Below, piece by piece: positions 1 to 8,642 of a DNA stretch of 64,000 nt (the first letter of the stretch is position 1; each line of letters begins with the position of its first letter). The DNA is from Nocardioidaceae bacterium SCSIO 66511 (GTDB lineage Bacteria > Actinomycetota > Actinomycetes > Propionibacteriales > Nocardioidaceae). The notes under the pieces are model-generated. The model made no database searches. It was not told where the DNA came from and was given only the letters and a program-made list of their open reading frames with translations. A program made the translations under genes and the position numbers. The stretch lies in the NCBI GenBank assembly GCA_023100825.1, contig CP095846.1, forward strand, positions 3,472,001-3,536,000, given 5' to 3'.

Positions 1-1739
1 AGGTCGCGGTGTGCGTTGGCGGCCCGATCGCCACCGCTCTCGGCATCGGCACGCAGACGGTCGCCCCAACTCGAGGAGTGCCACAGCATCCACAACAGCG
101 CCTCCGGAGACGCATGCGACCGCCGCGCCTCGACGGCGCGGGCGATGAGTCGGGCGAGCCGGTACGCCGGCTCGGCACCGTCACAGCGGATCTGGGTGAA
201 CACCGCGGGCTGCACGAGCGCCTCGGCGAGCAACTCTCGTGACGGACGCGGCCGGCGGGACTCGCCGCCGTCGTCGGGCTCGCTGTCGAGGCGGCGCAGT
301 TCGCGTGCGACTCGGCGCAGCTCGCCCCCGTCGAGGCCGCCGAGCGGACCAGAGAGCAGGGTTGCAACGTCGTCCGGATCGGGGTCGACATCGCGCACCA
401 GCCCGTCGATGACCCGAAGGGCGAGCAACAACGGCTGCACGGCGGGCTCAGTGCGCAACGGCACCTCGTCGCCTGCGACCTCGGTCGGCACACCAGCAGC
501 GTTGAGCGCACGTTGCAACTTCGGGATCGCCGCACCGGTGCGTACGAGAACTGCCATCTGCGACCAGTCGACCTTGTCGTCGAGGTGTGCGCGCCGGAGC
601 AATAACGCGATGTGCTCGGCCTCGGCGTTGGCGGAGGCGTACGCGTACGCCTCGACGGAGCCGTCGCCGTACGTGGGCTCGACCGGCTGGGGCGAGCGGA
701 ACGCGCGGAACGCTTCACCGTCGATGGCCCCCGACGAACCCAGTCGCTCGATCACCCGTCTCGACGCGTCTACGATGTGGCGACCGAAGCGACGGGTGGA
801 TGTCAGGGCCAAGGTGGTCGCGCGCGAACCATCGTGCGTACGGAACTCGTCGGGGAACCGCATGATGCCGCGTACGTCTGAGCCGCGGAACCCGTAGATC
901 GACTGATCGGGGTCGCCGACGGCGATCAGATCGCGGCCGTCGCCGGCGAGCGCCTTGAGCAGCGAGACCTGGGCGGGGTCGGTGTCTTGGTACTCGTCGA
1001 CCACCACCAGCGGGAACTCCGCGCGTAGCTCCGCCTGGTGCTGCGGATCGTGGGCGATGATCAGCGCACGGTGCACCAACTCGGCATAGTCGACGAGATT
1101 CTGAGCGTCGAAGACGTCGAGGTACTCGCCGAAGAAGTCGGCCGCGGACCGCCAGTCTGCCCGGTCGTGCCGTAGGGCGTTCTCCGCGATGTCGACCGGG
1201 TCGAGGCCGAGCGAACGCGCCTGGGCCATGAAGCGCTGCAGCTCCGAGGCGAACCCTCTCGTACGAAGAGCAGGCCGAAGCGCCTCCGGCCACAGGATGC
1301 GGCCATCGGACCTCGCTCCCTCGACCAGCTCGCGAATGCGAACATCCTGCTCGGGCGCCGACAACAGCCGCAACGGATCGAGGAACGCCTCGGGATCCTG
1401 GTAGCGCCGGATGAGCGCGTAACAGAACGAGTGGAACGTCGCGGCGTACGGCGCCGTCGCCTGTTGCCGGAGCCGGCCGGCGATGCGCGTACGAAGGTCG
1501 TCGGCCGCCTTGCGCCCGAACGTCAGCACCAACACCTGCTCGGGTTTCAGCCCCCGGCGCTCGACACGATCGACGACCGCCTCGACCAGCGTGGTCGTCT
1601 TGCCCGTGCCCGGGCCCGCCAGCACGAGCAGCGGGCCTTGCGCATGCTCGACGACCGCGCGCTGACTCGCGTCGAGCGTCGGCGGCTCGACAGCGCCGCG
1701 CGGTCGCTGCAGCACGTACTGGACAGGCATGTGTCCCAT
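1..1739 (-). CDS. adnA: AdnA-like UvrD-family ATP-dependent DNA helicase (5' part, runs off window)
   Basis: The reverse strand is open from an ATG at 1739 (a second in-frame ATG lies at 1730) to the window edge, giving about 579 residues without a stop. Residues 41-50 are a Walker A box (AGPGTGKTTT). A DEYQDTDP helicase motif II lies near residue 246 and GDPDQSIYGFRG (motif III) near 276, the standard superfamily 1 layout. Actinobacterial AdnA proteins begin this way and are about 1,000 residues long, with a C-terminal RecB-like nuclease that would lie outside the window. AdnAB resects double-strand breaks. The AdnA assignment also rests on the ATL/moeZ/TetR/DUF3107/rhlE/ParA genes found from 45.9 kb, which I remember as its neighbours in mycobacteria. 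A different UvrD-type helicase is possible because the nuclease domain is not visible. Confidence 0.82.
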   Translation of the reverse strand, partial: MGHMPVQYVLQRPRGAVEPPTLDASQRAVVEHAQGPLLVLAGPGTGKTTTLVEAVVDRVERRGLKPEQVLVLTFGRKAADDLRTRIAGRLRQQATAPYAATFHSFCYALIRRYQDPEAFLDPLRLLSAPEQDVRIRELVEGARSDGRILWPEALRPALRTRGFASELQRFMAQARSLGLDPVDIAENALRHDRADWRSAADFFGEYLDVFDAQNLVDYAELVHRALIIAHDPQHQAELRAEFPLVVVDEYQDTDPAQVSLLKALAGDGRDLIAVGDPDQSIYGFRGSDVRGIMRFPDEFRTHDGSRATTLALTSTRRFGRHIVDASRRVIERLGSSGAIDGEAFRAFRSPQPVEPTYGDGSVEAYAYASANAEAEHIALLLRRAHLDDKVDWSQMAVLVRTGAAIPKLQRALNAAGVPTEVAGDEVPLRTEPAVQPLLLALRVIDGLVRDVDPDPDDVATLLSGPLGGLDGGELRRVARELRRLDSEPDDGGESRRPRPSRELLAEALVQPAVFTQIRCDGAEPAYRLARLIARAVEARRSHASPEALLWMLWHSSSWGDRLRADAESGGDRAANAHRD

Positions 1740-2143
1740 GACAACAGACGGCGGTGACAGGCGCAGGAGCACGTGCGCGATGGTGTGGATTGCTGGGTTT
1801 GCTGGCGGCGGGTGTTTGGGTTCGTTGTCGACTTTCGCGCTTCCTCTGGTACGACTACTCGCCGCTTCGCTTCTCGTCGCCGTCGGCTTTTCGTACATCT
1901 TCGGCGACTACCCGGCTGCCCGATTCCGTCTCGCTGTCGGGTTTCCCCTTCCGCCGTACGACTACCCGCTTGCCCGCATCGGCTTCGCTGTCGGCTTTCC
2001 CGGCTCCTTCGGCTGGGGAAAGGACGCGGCGACGCGGGAGCCGCAGCTACGGTGCTCGGGTTGCTTGCCGGCTCTCCCGTTCCAGTCGGCTTTTGCGGGG
2101 TCGATGGGGTGGCGCTTTACCAAGTAAACATGGTGAAACTCCA

Positions 2144-2171
2144 CTTTGCACGGCAGGGACACCGTGCAAAG
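2144..2171. repeat. Conserved hairpin in the centre of repeat copy A
   Basis: CTTTGCACGG (2144-2153) pairs perfectly with CCGTGCAAAG (2162-2171) around an 8-nt loop. The flanking sequence, including CAAGTAAACATGGTGAAACT just upstream, recurs in copy B at 37553-37606, where the hairpin is kept with a few mismatches. Confidence 0.8.
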
Positions 2172-2255
2172 CGTCAGGTTGCCGTGCCCGTTGGTACGTA
2201 GGTGGCCACCGTGACAGGAGTCCACTCACTCGGGGTCGCGCGCGCCGACCGTCGT

Positions 2256-2287
2256 TGCGGTTTGCCTTGGTACCAAGGCAAACCGCA
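2256..2287. repeat. 32-bp perfect palindrome in repeat copy A
   Basis: The half-site TGCGGTTTGCCTTGGT is followed immediately by its exact reverse complement. The same palindrome core recurs at 52282-52315 in copy C. A perfect palindrome of this length can form a cruciform or a transcript hairpin, or bind a dimeric protein. Confidence 0.9.
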
Positions 2288-2764
2288 CCCCGCAGCCGTA
2301 CGCCCCAAGGCAAATGGTCACTGTCCCAAGGGACACTCCCCGTGGACAGTGACAATCGTCCTTGGGAAGCACCTAACCTTACCCCGGACGCATCCCGAAG
2401 TGGCGGGGAAGCCGCCAAGCAACCGAACCGAACTGGCGCCTCCGCGCGTCGCCGCGTCTTTCACCCAGCCGAAGGAAGGCGTAAGCCGACGGCGCACCGT
2501 AATCGGGCAGGCGGGTAGTCGCGCCGAAGGAGCGTGGAGCGCCGACCGCGTCGGGGAATCGGGCAGGCGGGTAGTCGCACGGTAGAACCGCGAAGATCGA
2601 CAGCGGAGCCGAACCGAAGCTGCTGAATGCCGCCTCGCCTAATCCCAGCAACTGAGAAAGCGAGTCCGTTCGCTAGCCCGATTGTGAACCCATCGCCCGA
2701 ACACCGCCGCGCATTGGCAAGAGGTGCCATAGGTACGGATCGCCCCGCTGGTTAGCCTTCCTCC

Positions 2765-3955
2765 ATGGAGACACCTGGCGCGACCGAACCGACCGGCCCC
2801 CTCGACGGCGTACTCGTCCTCGACCTCACGCGTGCTCTTGCAGGACCGCACGCAGGCATGATGCTCGGCGACATGGGCGCCCGGGTGATCAAGATCGAGA
2901 GTCCGGGCGGAGACGACAGCCGCGGTTGGGGCCCGCCGTTCCTCGGCGACGGTGACGACCGCGAGTCGACGTACTTCATGTCGGCCAACCGCAACAAGGA
3001 GTCGGTCACCCTCAACCTCAAGGACGACGCCGACAAGGACGTTCTCGCCAGGCTCGTCCGTCGCGCCGACGTACTCCTGGAGAACTTCCGGGTCGGTGTG
3101 CTCGATCGCCTCGGCTTCAGTGTCGAGCGTCTGCACGAGCTCAACCCGCGTCTCGTCATCATGTCCATCACGGGATTCGGCCACGACGGACCCGAGGCGG
3201 CGCGCGCAGGGTATGACCAGATCGCCCAAGGCGAGGCCGGACTGATGAGCATCACCGGCACCGACCCCGCGGAGCCGACCAAGGTCGGCGTACCGATCTC
3301 CGACCTGCTCGCCGGGATGAACGGCGCGTACGGCGTCGTCGCGGCGCTGTACGAGCGCGAGCGCACGGGCAAGGGTCGCGTCGTACGAACGTCCCTGATC
3401 GCCGGTGTCGTCGGTGTGCACGCATACCAAGGCACCCGCTGGACGGTCGGACACGAGGTGCCGGAGATGTCCGGCCCGCATCACCCGTCGATCGCCCCGT
3501 ACGGGTTGTTCCACACCGCAACCGCACCGGTGCAGCTGACCTGCGGCTCGGAGTCACTGTGGCGTTCGTTCGCCGACGCGATCGGACTCGACAAGGACGA
3601 GCCGCGGTTCGCGAGCAACCACGACCGCGTCAAGCACCGCGAGGAACTGGTCGCCGAGATCGAGCGGATCTTCGCCGACCAGCCCGCCGAGCACTGGCTC
3701 GAACTCCTCACCGAAACCGGCATCCCGTCCGGCAAGGTGCGTACCTTCGACGACGTCTACTCCTGGCCCCAGCTGCTCTCCCAGGGCCTCCTGATCGACG
3801 TCGATCACGCGACCAAGGGCACCCTGCAGCTGCCCGGCCCGGCCCTGCGCCTCGACGACAACGCGTACGCCGGCGGACGCGAACACCACACAGCGCCGCC
3901 CACCTTGGGCCAGCACAACGAGTCCGTACGCGCCTGGCTGGACGAGTCACCATGA
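2765..3955 (+). CDS. Class III CoA-transferase (CaiB/BaiF family)
   Basis: This 396-residue protein, the usual length for the family, transfers CoA between carboxylic acids in the cytoplasm. The family N-terminus is present (GVLVLDLTRALAGPHAGMML), followed by GARVIKIESPGGDD. The conserved aspartate that forms the acyl-aspartyl intermediate is probably the D of RAGYDQIAQGEAG, near residue 150. The stop overlaps the next start as ATGA at 3952-3955, so it is translationally coupled to a fused carboxyltransferase. Partner acids cannot be read from the sequence. Given the malonate-producing route proposed elsewhere in this window, malonate is one candidate, but that is only a guess. Confidence 0.88.
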   Translation: METPGATEPTGPLDGVLVLDLTRALAGPHAGMMLGDMGARVIKIESPGGDDSRGWGPPFLGDGDDRESTYFMSANRNKESVTLNLKDDADKDVLARLVRRADVLLENFRVGVLDRLGFSVERLHELNPRLVIMSITGFGHDGPEAARAGYDQIAQGEAGLMSITGTDPAEPTKVGVPISDLLAGMNGAYGVVAALYERERTGKGRVVRTSLIAGVVGVHAYQGTRWTVGHEVPEMSGPHHPSIAPYGLFHTATAPVQLTCGSESLWRSFADAIGLDKDEPRFASNHDRVKHREELVAEIERIFADQPAEHWLELLTETGIPSGKVRTFDDVYSWPQLLSQGLLIDVDHATKGTLQLPGPALRLDDNAYAGGREHHTAPPTLGQHNESVRAWLDESP

Positions 3956-5439
3956 CGAGTGCCCGCAAGCGGGTCTCGGCGAAGGAGCTGATCGACAGCG
4001 TCGTCGACCACGGCTCGTACGTCTCCTGGGACACCCCTCCCGACCGCACCGGTCTCAGCGAGCAATACGCGGAGCAACTGCGCGCGGCGGAGGAGAAGTC
4101 GGGCGTCGACGAGTCAGTGATCACCGGCGAAGGTCTGATCAAGGGCCGCCGGGTTGCTCTCGCAGCCTGCGAGTTCCGCTTTCTTGCGGGTTCGATCGGC
4201 ATCGCCGCGTCCCGCCGCCTCATCCGCGCCATCGAGCGGGCAACCGCCGAGGGCATCCCCCTGCTCGCGTCACCGACGTCGGGCGGCACCCGGATGCAGG
4301 AGGGCACGGTCGCGTTCGTCGAGATGGCGAAGATCTCCGCCGCCATCGCCCGGCACAAGGCGAAAGGCCTCGCGTACCTGGTCTACTTGCGCAACCCCAC
4401 GACCGGCGGCGTCATGGCGTCGTGGGGGTCGCTCGGGCACATCACCGTCGCCGAGCCCGGCGCTCTGGTCGGCTTCCTCGGCCCGCGCGTGTACGAGGCG
4501 CTGTACGAGAAGGAGTTCCCCGACGGCGTGCAGACCTCGGAGAACCTCTTCGCACACGGGCTCATCGACGGCGTGCTGCCGCCCGAAGACATCCCCGAGA
4601 TCGTCGACCGTGCGCTTGCCGTCATCACCGCCGATCCGCCTGAGCCGGTGCCGGACCCAGGCTCCGAGGGCGTCGCTGACGTCGATGCATGGGATTCCAT
4701 CGAGCGGTCCCGTCGCTCCGAGCGCCCCGGCGTACGTAGGTTCTTGCGGTACGCCGCAACCGACGTGATCCCGCTGAACGGCACCGGGCAGGGCGAGTCC
4801 GATCCGGGCATGATGCTCGCGCTCGCACGTTTCGAAGGCGCGCCGTGCGTATTGCTCGGACAGGTACAGCCACCGGGTAACCGCGAGCTGGTGGCGATGG
4901 GTCCGGGCGGCCTGCGCGCTGCCCGCCGCGGTATGCGGCTCGCCCGTCAGCTCCGGCTGCCGCTCGTCACGGTGATCGACACACCAGGTGCGGCACTCTC
5001 GCCCGAGGCAGAGGAGGGCGGGCTCGCCGGCGAGATCGCGCGGTGCCTCGCCGACCTCGTGACGCTCACGGCGCCGTCGGTCAGCATCCTGCTCGGTCAG
5101 GGATGCGGAGGCGGAGCGCTCGCGCTCCTGCCCGCCAACCGGATCATCGCCGCCCAGCACGCGTGGCTGTCTCCCCTACCACCGGAGGGGGCCTCTGCGA
5201 TCGTGTACCGCACTGCGGACCACGCACCTGACATGGCGCGCGACCAAGGCGTACGATCGGCTGACCTGCTCCGCGAGGGAATCGTGGACCGGATCGTTGC
5301 CGAACACCCAGACGCGGCGGACGAGCCGGAGGACTTCTGCCGACGACTCGGCACGGTGCTCCGGTACGAGCTCGCCGAGTTGACGTCGAAGAGCACGCAT
5401 ACGGTGCTTGCTCAACGGCTACAGCGCTACAGCGGGTAG
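3952..5439 (+). CDS. Fused acyl-CoA carboxylase carboxyltransferase (AccD-AccA type)
   Basis: The 495-residue product carries two crotonase-like carboxyltransferase halves. The N-terminal half is beta-like (LASPTSGGTRMQEGTVAFVE, then NPTTGGVMASWGSLGHI). The C-terminal half is alpha-like (TVIDTPGAALSPEAEEGGLA, then LLGQGCGGGALALLPANRII). The four-cysteine zinc ribbon of bacterial AccD is absent. The partners for carboxylation, biotin carboxylase and biotin carrier, are not encoded in this window, so they are either elsewhere in the genome or the enzyme works as a decarboxylase or transcarboxylase. It starts at ATG 3952, inside the stop of the CoA-transferase gene. Confidence 0.85.
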   Translation: MTSARKRVSAKELIDSVVDHGSYVSWDTPPDRTGLSEQYAEQLRAAEEKSGVDESVITGEGLIKGRRVALAACEFRFLAGSIGIAASRRLIRAIERATAEGIPLLASPTSGGTRMQEGTVAFVEMAKISAAIARHKAKGLAYLVYLRNPTTGGVMASWGSLGHITVAEPGALVGFLGPRVYEALYEKEFPDGVQTSENLFAHGLIDGVLPPEDIPEIVDRALAVITADPPEPVPDPGSEGVADVDAWDSIERSRRSERPGVRRFLRYAATDVIPLNGTGQGESDPGMMLALARFEGAPCVLLGQVQPPGNRELVAMGPGGLRAARRGMRLARQLRLPLVTVIDTPGAALSPEAEEGGLAGEIARCLADLVTLTAPSVSILLGQGCGGGALALLPANRIIAAQHAWLSPLPPEGASAIVYRTADHAPDMARDQGVRSADLLREGIVDRIVAEHPDAADEPEDFCRRLGTVLRYELAELTSKSTHTVLAQRLQRYSG

Positions 5440-5547
5440 GCGGCGCGGCTCGCGACGCGACGGAGGGGAATGCCGGTGAAGGTTGCACGCACCGGACGGA
5501 CCCTGATATGACCGTGTGCGCGACCTTCGAGGAGTGGACCCGACAAA

Positions 5548-5919
5548 GTGACGCACAGTCAGTACGCAGACGACCAGGACGGCAGCGCAGTTGCGGCGGC
5601 ACTCCGCGGCACCGCTGTGCTCACCGCATCTGTTGCCGCGACGCTGCCCGCCACCGTCGCCGGACGACAGGTGGCACGCGAGCTCAAGCCGGTCAACGCC
5701 GACCCGACACTCTCGCCGCGGGAGAGATTCGCCAGCGACCTACTCACCCGTGCCGCGGTCGTACCCGCGGCGTTCGGAATGCTGTCCCGCAAGAGCGCCA
5801 AAGCCGCGATGATCGGGCTCGGCGTCGCCACTGTGGCCACGGTCGCCGAGCACGGCTGGCTCGCGCTCTTCGGCGACCCGTACGTCGGTGAAGAGCGTCG
5901 GCGCCTCGCCCGCACATAG
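5548..5919 (+). CDS. Hypothetical small protein
   Basis: This 123-residue alanine-rich protein starts at GTG 5548. A GAGGAG is about 14 nt upstream, rather far for a ribosome site. Two stretches are moderately hydrophobic: about residues 16-36 (AALRGTAVLTASVAATLPAT) and about 67-105 (around AMIGLGVATVATVAEHGWLA). It may therefore be peripheral or carry one or two weak membrane segments. No cysteine or catalytic motif stands out and I do not recognise the family. It lies between the carboxyltransferase and the ABC transporter operon with gaps of about 110-140 nt on each side, so it is probably transcribed alone. Confidence 0.55.
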   Translation: MTHSQYADDQDGSAVAAALRGTAVLTASVAATLPATVAGRQVARELKPVNADPTLSPRERFASDLLTRAAVVPAAFGMLSRKSAKAAMIGLGVATVATVAEHGWLALFGDPYVGEERRRLART

Positions 5920-6061
5920 CCAGGCCGATCCGCCCTTCGCCTCACGTCCGGTCGGCGCCGGGCGAGCATCACCGGCATCGACGCTGAGCCTCCAATGAGC
6001 TCAGCTGCTTCCCTCCCCAACGTTCGTCGGCCAAACTCTGCGAGCGGTTGTCGAGGAGGCA

Positions 6062-6946
6062 ATGATGCGTGGACGAAATCTGACCGGCGCGATCGCCGGC
6101 GCGATCCTGATAACACTCGTGGTCGCAGGTTGTGGCCGATCGGACAGCGGAGGCAGTTCCGAAGTCTCCGACGAGGCCCGTAGCGGTGCGAAGGCGAGCG
6201 AACTGGTCCCGGACGACGTAGCGAAGTCCGGTGTGCTTCGTGTCGCCACCGCCGAGGGTTACCCACCCATGGAGATGTTCAAGCCGGGCACTCAGCAGCT
6301 GATCGGCGTCGACCCCGACCTCGCGGCGGCGATTGCCACCCAGCTCGACCTCCGCCTCGACATGGTCAACGCCAGCTTCCCCGGACTCATACCGGGCCTC
6401 ACCGCCGACCGCTGGGATCTCGCGATGTCGTCGATGAGCGACACCGAGGAGCGGCGGCAAGCGGTCGACTTCGTCGACTACTTCCACGCCGGCGGTTCGA
6501 TCATCGTCGCGAAGGGCAACCCCGAAGGCGTCACCGACCTGGAGAGTCTGTGCGGCAGAGACGTCGTGCTCGCCAAGGGCAGCTCGAACCTCGCGATCGG
6601 CGAAGCTCAGAACGAGAAGTGCGACGACAAGATGAACATCAGCGTCAGCGAGGACGCGCCCACCGGCCTGCTGGAGATCGAGTCCGGTCGCTCGGTCGCG
6701 TCGATCGTCGACTATCCCGTGGCCAAGGACATCGCCTCGAGCAACGACGCGTACGAAGTGCTTGAAGAGCAGTACGAAGCGGGTCCTTGGGGCGTCGCGG
6801 TCGCCAAGGACGACAACGAGCTCCGGGACGCCGTGAAGGTCGCCCTCGACGAGCTGCAGGAGAGCGGCAAGTACGCCGAGGTTCTCGAGAAGTGGAACGT
6901 CGGCGCAAGCGCCGTCGACGAGGTCACGATCAACGACGAGAGCTGA
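6062..6946 (+). CDS. Polar amino acid ABC transporter, substrate-binding lipoprotein
   Basis: The 294-residue protein has a lipoprotein signal: a basic N-terminus, a hydrophobic stretch, then the lipobox VAGC with the modified cysteine near residue 24. The mature part is a HisJ/GlnH-type bilobed domain. Recognisable stretches are the start SGVLRVATAEGYPPMEMF, IGVDPDLAAAIATQLDL, and the C-terminal NDNELRDAVKVALDELQESG-like helix. AGGAGG sits just before the tandem ATGs at 6062 and 6065. The stop overlaps the permease start (TGATG). It binds substrate outside the membrane and delivers it to the permease. The ligand is unknown; the downstream N-acyl-D-amino-acid deacylase suggests amino acids or their N-acyl forms. 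Confidence 0.92.
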   Translation: MMRGRNLTGAIAGAILITLVVAGCGRSDSGGSSEVSDEARSGAKASELVPDDVAKSGVLRVATAEGYPPMEMFKPGTQQLIGVDPDLAAAIATQLDLRLDMVNASFPGLIPGLTADRWDLAMSSMSDTEERRQAVDFVDYFHAGGSIIVAKGNPEGVTDLESLCGRDVVLAKGSSNLAIGEAQNEKCDDKMNISVSEDAPTGLLEIESGRSVASIVDYPVAKDIASSNDAYEVLEEQYEAGPWGVAVAKDDNELRDAVKVALDELQESGKYAEVLEKWNVGASAVDEVTINDES

Positions 6947-7881
6947 TGATGTCGGCCGAACCCAATACCGCGGATGCGACCCGTGACGGCATCGACCTGA
7001 CGATCGACGCGGCTCGACCGCCTCGGCCCGGCCGATGGGTCGCCGCAGCACTGACGCTGCTGGTGATCATCTGGCTCGCGGCGACGATCATCGCCAACCC
7101 GAATCTGCACTGGGATGTCGTCGTCGACTACCAGTTCGACAGCGTGATCCTCGACGGACTGTGGGTGACGATCCAATTGACCGTGATCTCGATGGTCATC
7201 GGAGTCACGCTCGGTGTGATCGCCGCCCTCATGCAGCTGTCCGATAGCCGCGTCATGCGGTTCGGCGCCGCCGCGTACCTGTGGTTCTTCCGCGGCACGC
7301 CGTTGCTGGTTCAGCTCATCTTCTGGTTCAACATCGCTCTGATCTTCCCGACGATCGCGATCGGTATCCCGTTCGGCGGACCCGACCTGGTGTCGGTCGA
7401 GACGAACACCGTCGTGACCGGCTTCGTCGCAGCGCTATTGGGCTTGAGCATCAACGAAGGCGCGTACATGAGCGAGATCGTGCGAGCCGGGTTGCAGTCG
7501 GTGCCAACCGGCCAACGCGAAGCCGCCGAGGCGATCGGCATGTCTCGTGCACAGGTGATGCGTCGGATCGTGCTTCCCCAGGCGATGCGGTTCATCATCC
7601 CGCCGACAGGTAACCAGTTCATCTCGATGCTGAAGACGACCTCCCTGGTGTCGGTGATCGCGGGCGCCGATCTCCTCACGGTCGCCCAGCGTCTCTACCT
7701 GAAGAACTTCGAGATCATCGCACTGCTCATCGTCGCGTCGATCTGGTATCTCGTGCTCACCACCCTCGCCAGCATCGGTCAACACTTCATCGAGCGACAC
7801 TACGGACGCGGTTACGGGTCCACCGCCCCGCTTCGGACCCGTACGCTGCGCAACCTGACCACGATCGGGAGGTCTGCATGA
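6946..7881 (+). CDS. Polar amino acid ABC transporter, permease
   Basis: The 311-residue membrane protein has about five or six transmembrane segments after a cytoplasmic N-terminus of about 40 residues. It carries the HisM/GlnP signature: [20 protein letters not shown], then [15 protein letters not shown]. The EAA loop [20 protein letters not shown] contacts the ATPase. Start ATG 6946 overlaps the stop of the binding-protein gene by one base; the next codon is also ATG. The 3' end overlaps the ATPase gene by 4 nt. It probably works as a homodimer because only one permease gene is present. Confidence 0.93.
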   Translation: MMSAEPNTADATRDGIDLTIDAARPPRPGRWVAAALTLLVIIWLAATIIANPNLHWDVVVDYQFDSVILDGLWVTIQLTVISMVIGVTLGVIAALMQLSDSRVMRFGAAAYLWFFRGTPLLVQLIFWFNIALIFPTIAIGIPFGGPDLVSVETNTVVTGFVAALLGLSINEGAYMSEIVRAGLQSVPTGQREAAEAIGMSRAQVMRRIVLPQAMRFIIPPTGNQFISMLKTTSLVSVIAGADLLTVAQRLYLKNFEIIALLIVASIWYLVLTTLASIGQHFIERHYGRGYGSTAPLRTRTLRNLTTIGRSA

Positions 7882-8642
7882 GCCGCGCGATGGTCCGCGC
7901 ACTCGGCGTACGAAAGTCGTTCGGCGACCTCGAGGTACTCCGCGGCATCGATCTCGAGGTGGATGCCGGCCAGGTGGTCTGCATCGTCGGCCCGTCCGGC
8001 TCGGGCAAGTCGACCTTCCTGCGGTGCCTCAACCGGCTCGAGACCATCGACGCCGGTCGCATCTGGGTCGACGGCGACCTGATCGGGTACGACGAGTCCG
8101 GTGACCGCCTGCGGTTGTTGCCGGAGCGCCGCCTACGCCAGCAGCGCGAGCAGATCGGCATGGTGTTCCAGGGCTTCCATCTCTTCCCGCACAAGACGGC
8201 GCTGGAGAACGTCATGGAGGGACCGACCGTGGTGAAGGGCACGTCGCGGAAGGACGCCGCAGCCCTCGCCGAGCAGTTGCTCGACCGCGTCGGCCTGTCC
8301 GACCGCACTCACCACTTCCCGGCCCAGCTCTCCGGCGGACAGCAGCAGCGCGTCGCGATCGCCAGGGCGATGGCGATGCAGCCGAAGCTGATGCTGTTCG
8401 ACGAACCGACATCCGCGCTCGACCCCGAGCTGGTCGGTGAGGTGCTCGCGGTGATGCAGGATCTCGCGGCTGACGGCATGACGATGATCGTCGTCACGCA
8501 TGTCATGGGGTTTGCCCGCGAGGTCGGCGATCACCTCGTCTTCATGGACGACGGAGTCATCGTCGAGCAGGGCGACCCGCGCGCCGTGCTGGACGCTCCG
8601 AAGCACGAGCGTACGGAAGCCTTCTTGTCGAAGGTGCTGTGA
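7878..8642 (+). CDS. Polar amino acid ABC transporter, ATP-binding protein (GlnQ/HisP type)
   Basis: The 254-residue ATPase drives import through the adjacent permease. Walker A is [13 protein letters not shown], the signature is [14 protein letters not shown], Walker B is [14 protein letters not shown], and the switch histidine lies in [12 protein letters not shown]. Length and the LRCLNRLE motif are typical of the polar amino acid subfamily. It overlaps the permease gene by 4 nt (ATGA) and its stop overlaps the deacylase start by one base (TGATG), so binding protein, permease, ATPase and deacylase form one coupled operon. Confidence 0.94.
   Translation: MSRAMVRALGVRKSFGDLEVLRGIDLEVDAGQVVCIVGPSGSGKSTFLRCLNRLETIDAGRIWVDGDLIGYDESGDRLRLLPERRLRQQREQIGMVFQGFHLFPHKTALENVMEGPTVVKGTSRKDAAALAEQLLDRVGLSDRTHHFPAQLSGGQQQRVAIARAMAMQPKLMLFDEPTSALDPELVGEVLAVMQDLAADGMTMIVVTHVMGFAREVGDHLVFMDDGVIVEQGDPRAVLDAPKHERTEAFLSKVL

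Larger units (their letters stand above)
1852..2577. repeat. Long non-coding inverted-repeat element, copy A
   Basis: This fills most of the 1,025-bp gap between adnA and the CoA-transferase gene. The left arm (about 1852-2095) is three tandem units of about 54 bp starting CGACTACYCG at 1852, 1905 and 1959. They are followed by a block around 2010-2090 containing GGACGCGGCGACGCGGGAG. The right arm (about 2405-2577) is the reverse complement of the same material, with CGGGTAGTCG at 2512 and 2568. The centre (2100-2400) holds a hairpin at 2144-2171, a perfect palindrome at 2256-2287 and a 10-bp inverted repeat (2317-2326 with 2344-2353). Frames through it translate to low-complexity repeats unlike protein. 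Copies B (37344-37813) and C (52091-52315) share the modules. No transposase is nearby. Confidence 0.85.

Noticed and set aside
1754-2585. Open frames inside repeat copy A
   Set aside because: They translate the tandem units in several frames (for example TTRLPASASLSAFP), have no ribosome site and are not preserved in copies B and C.
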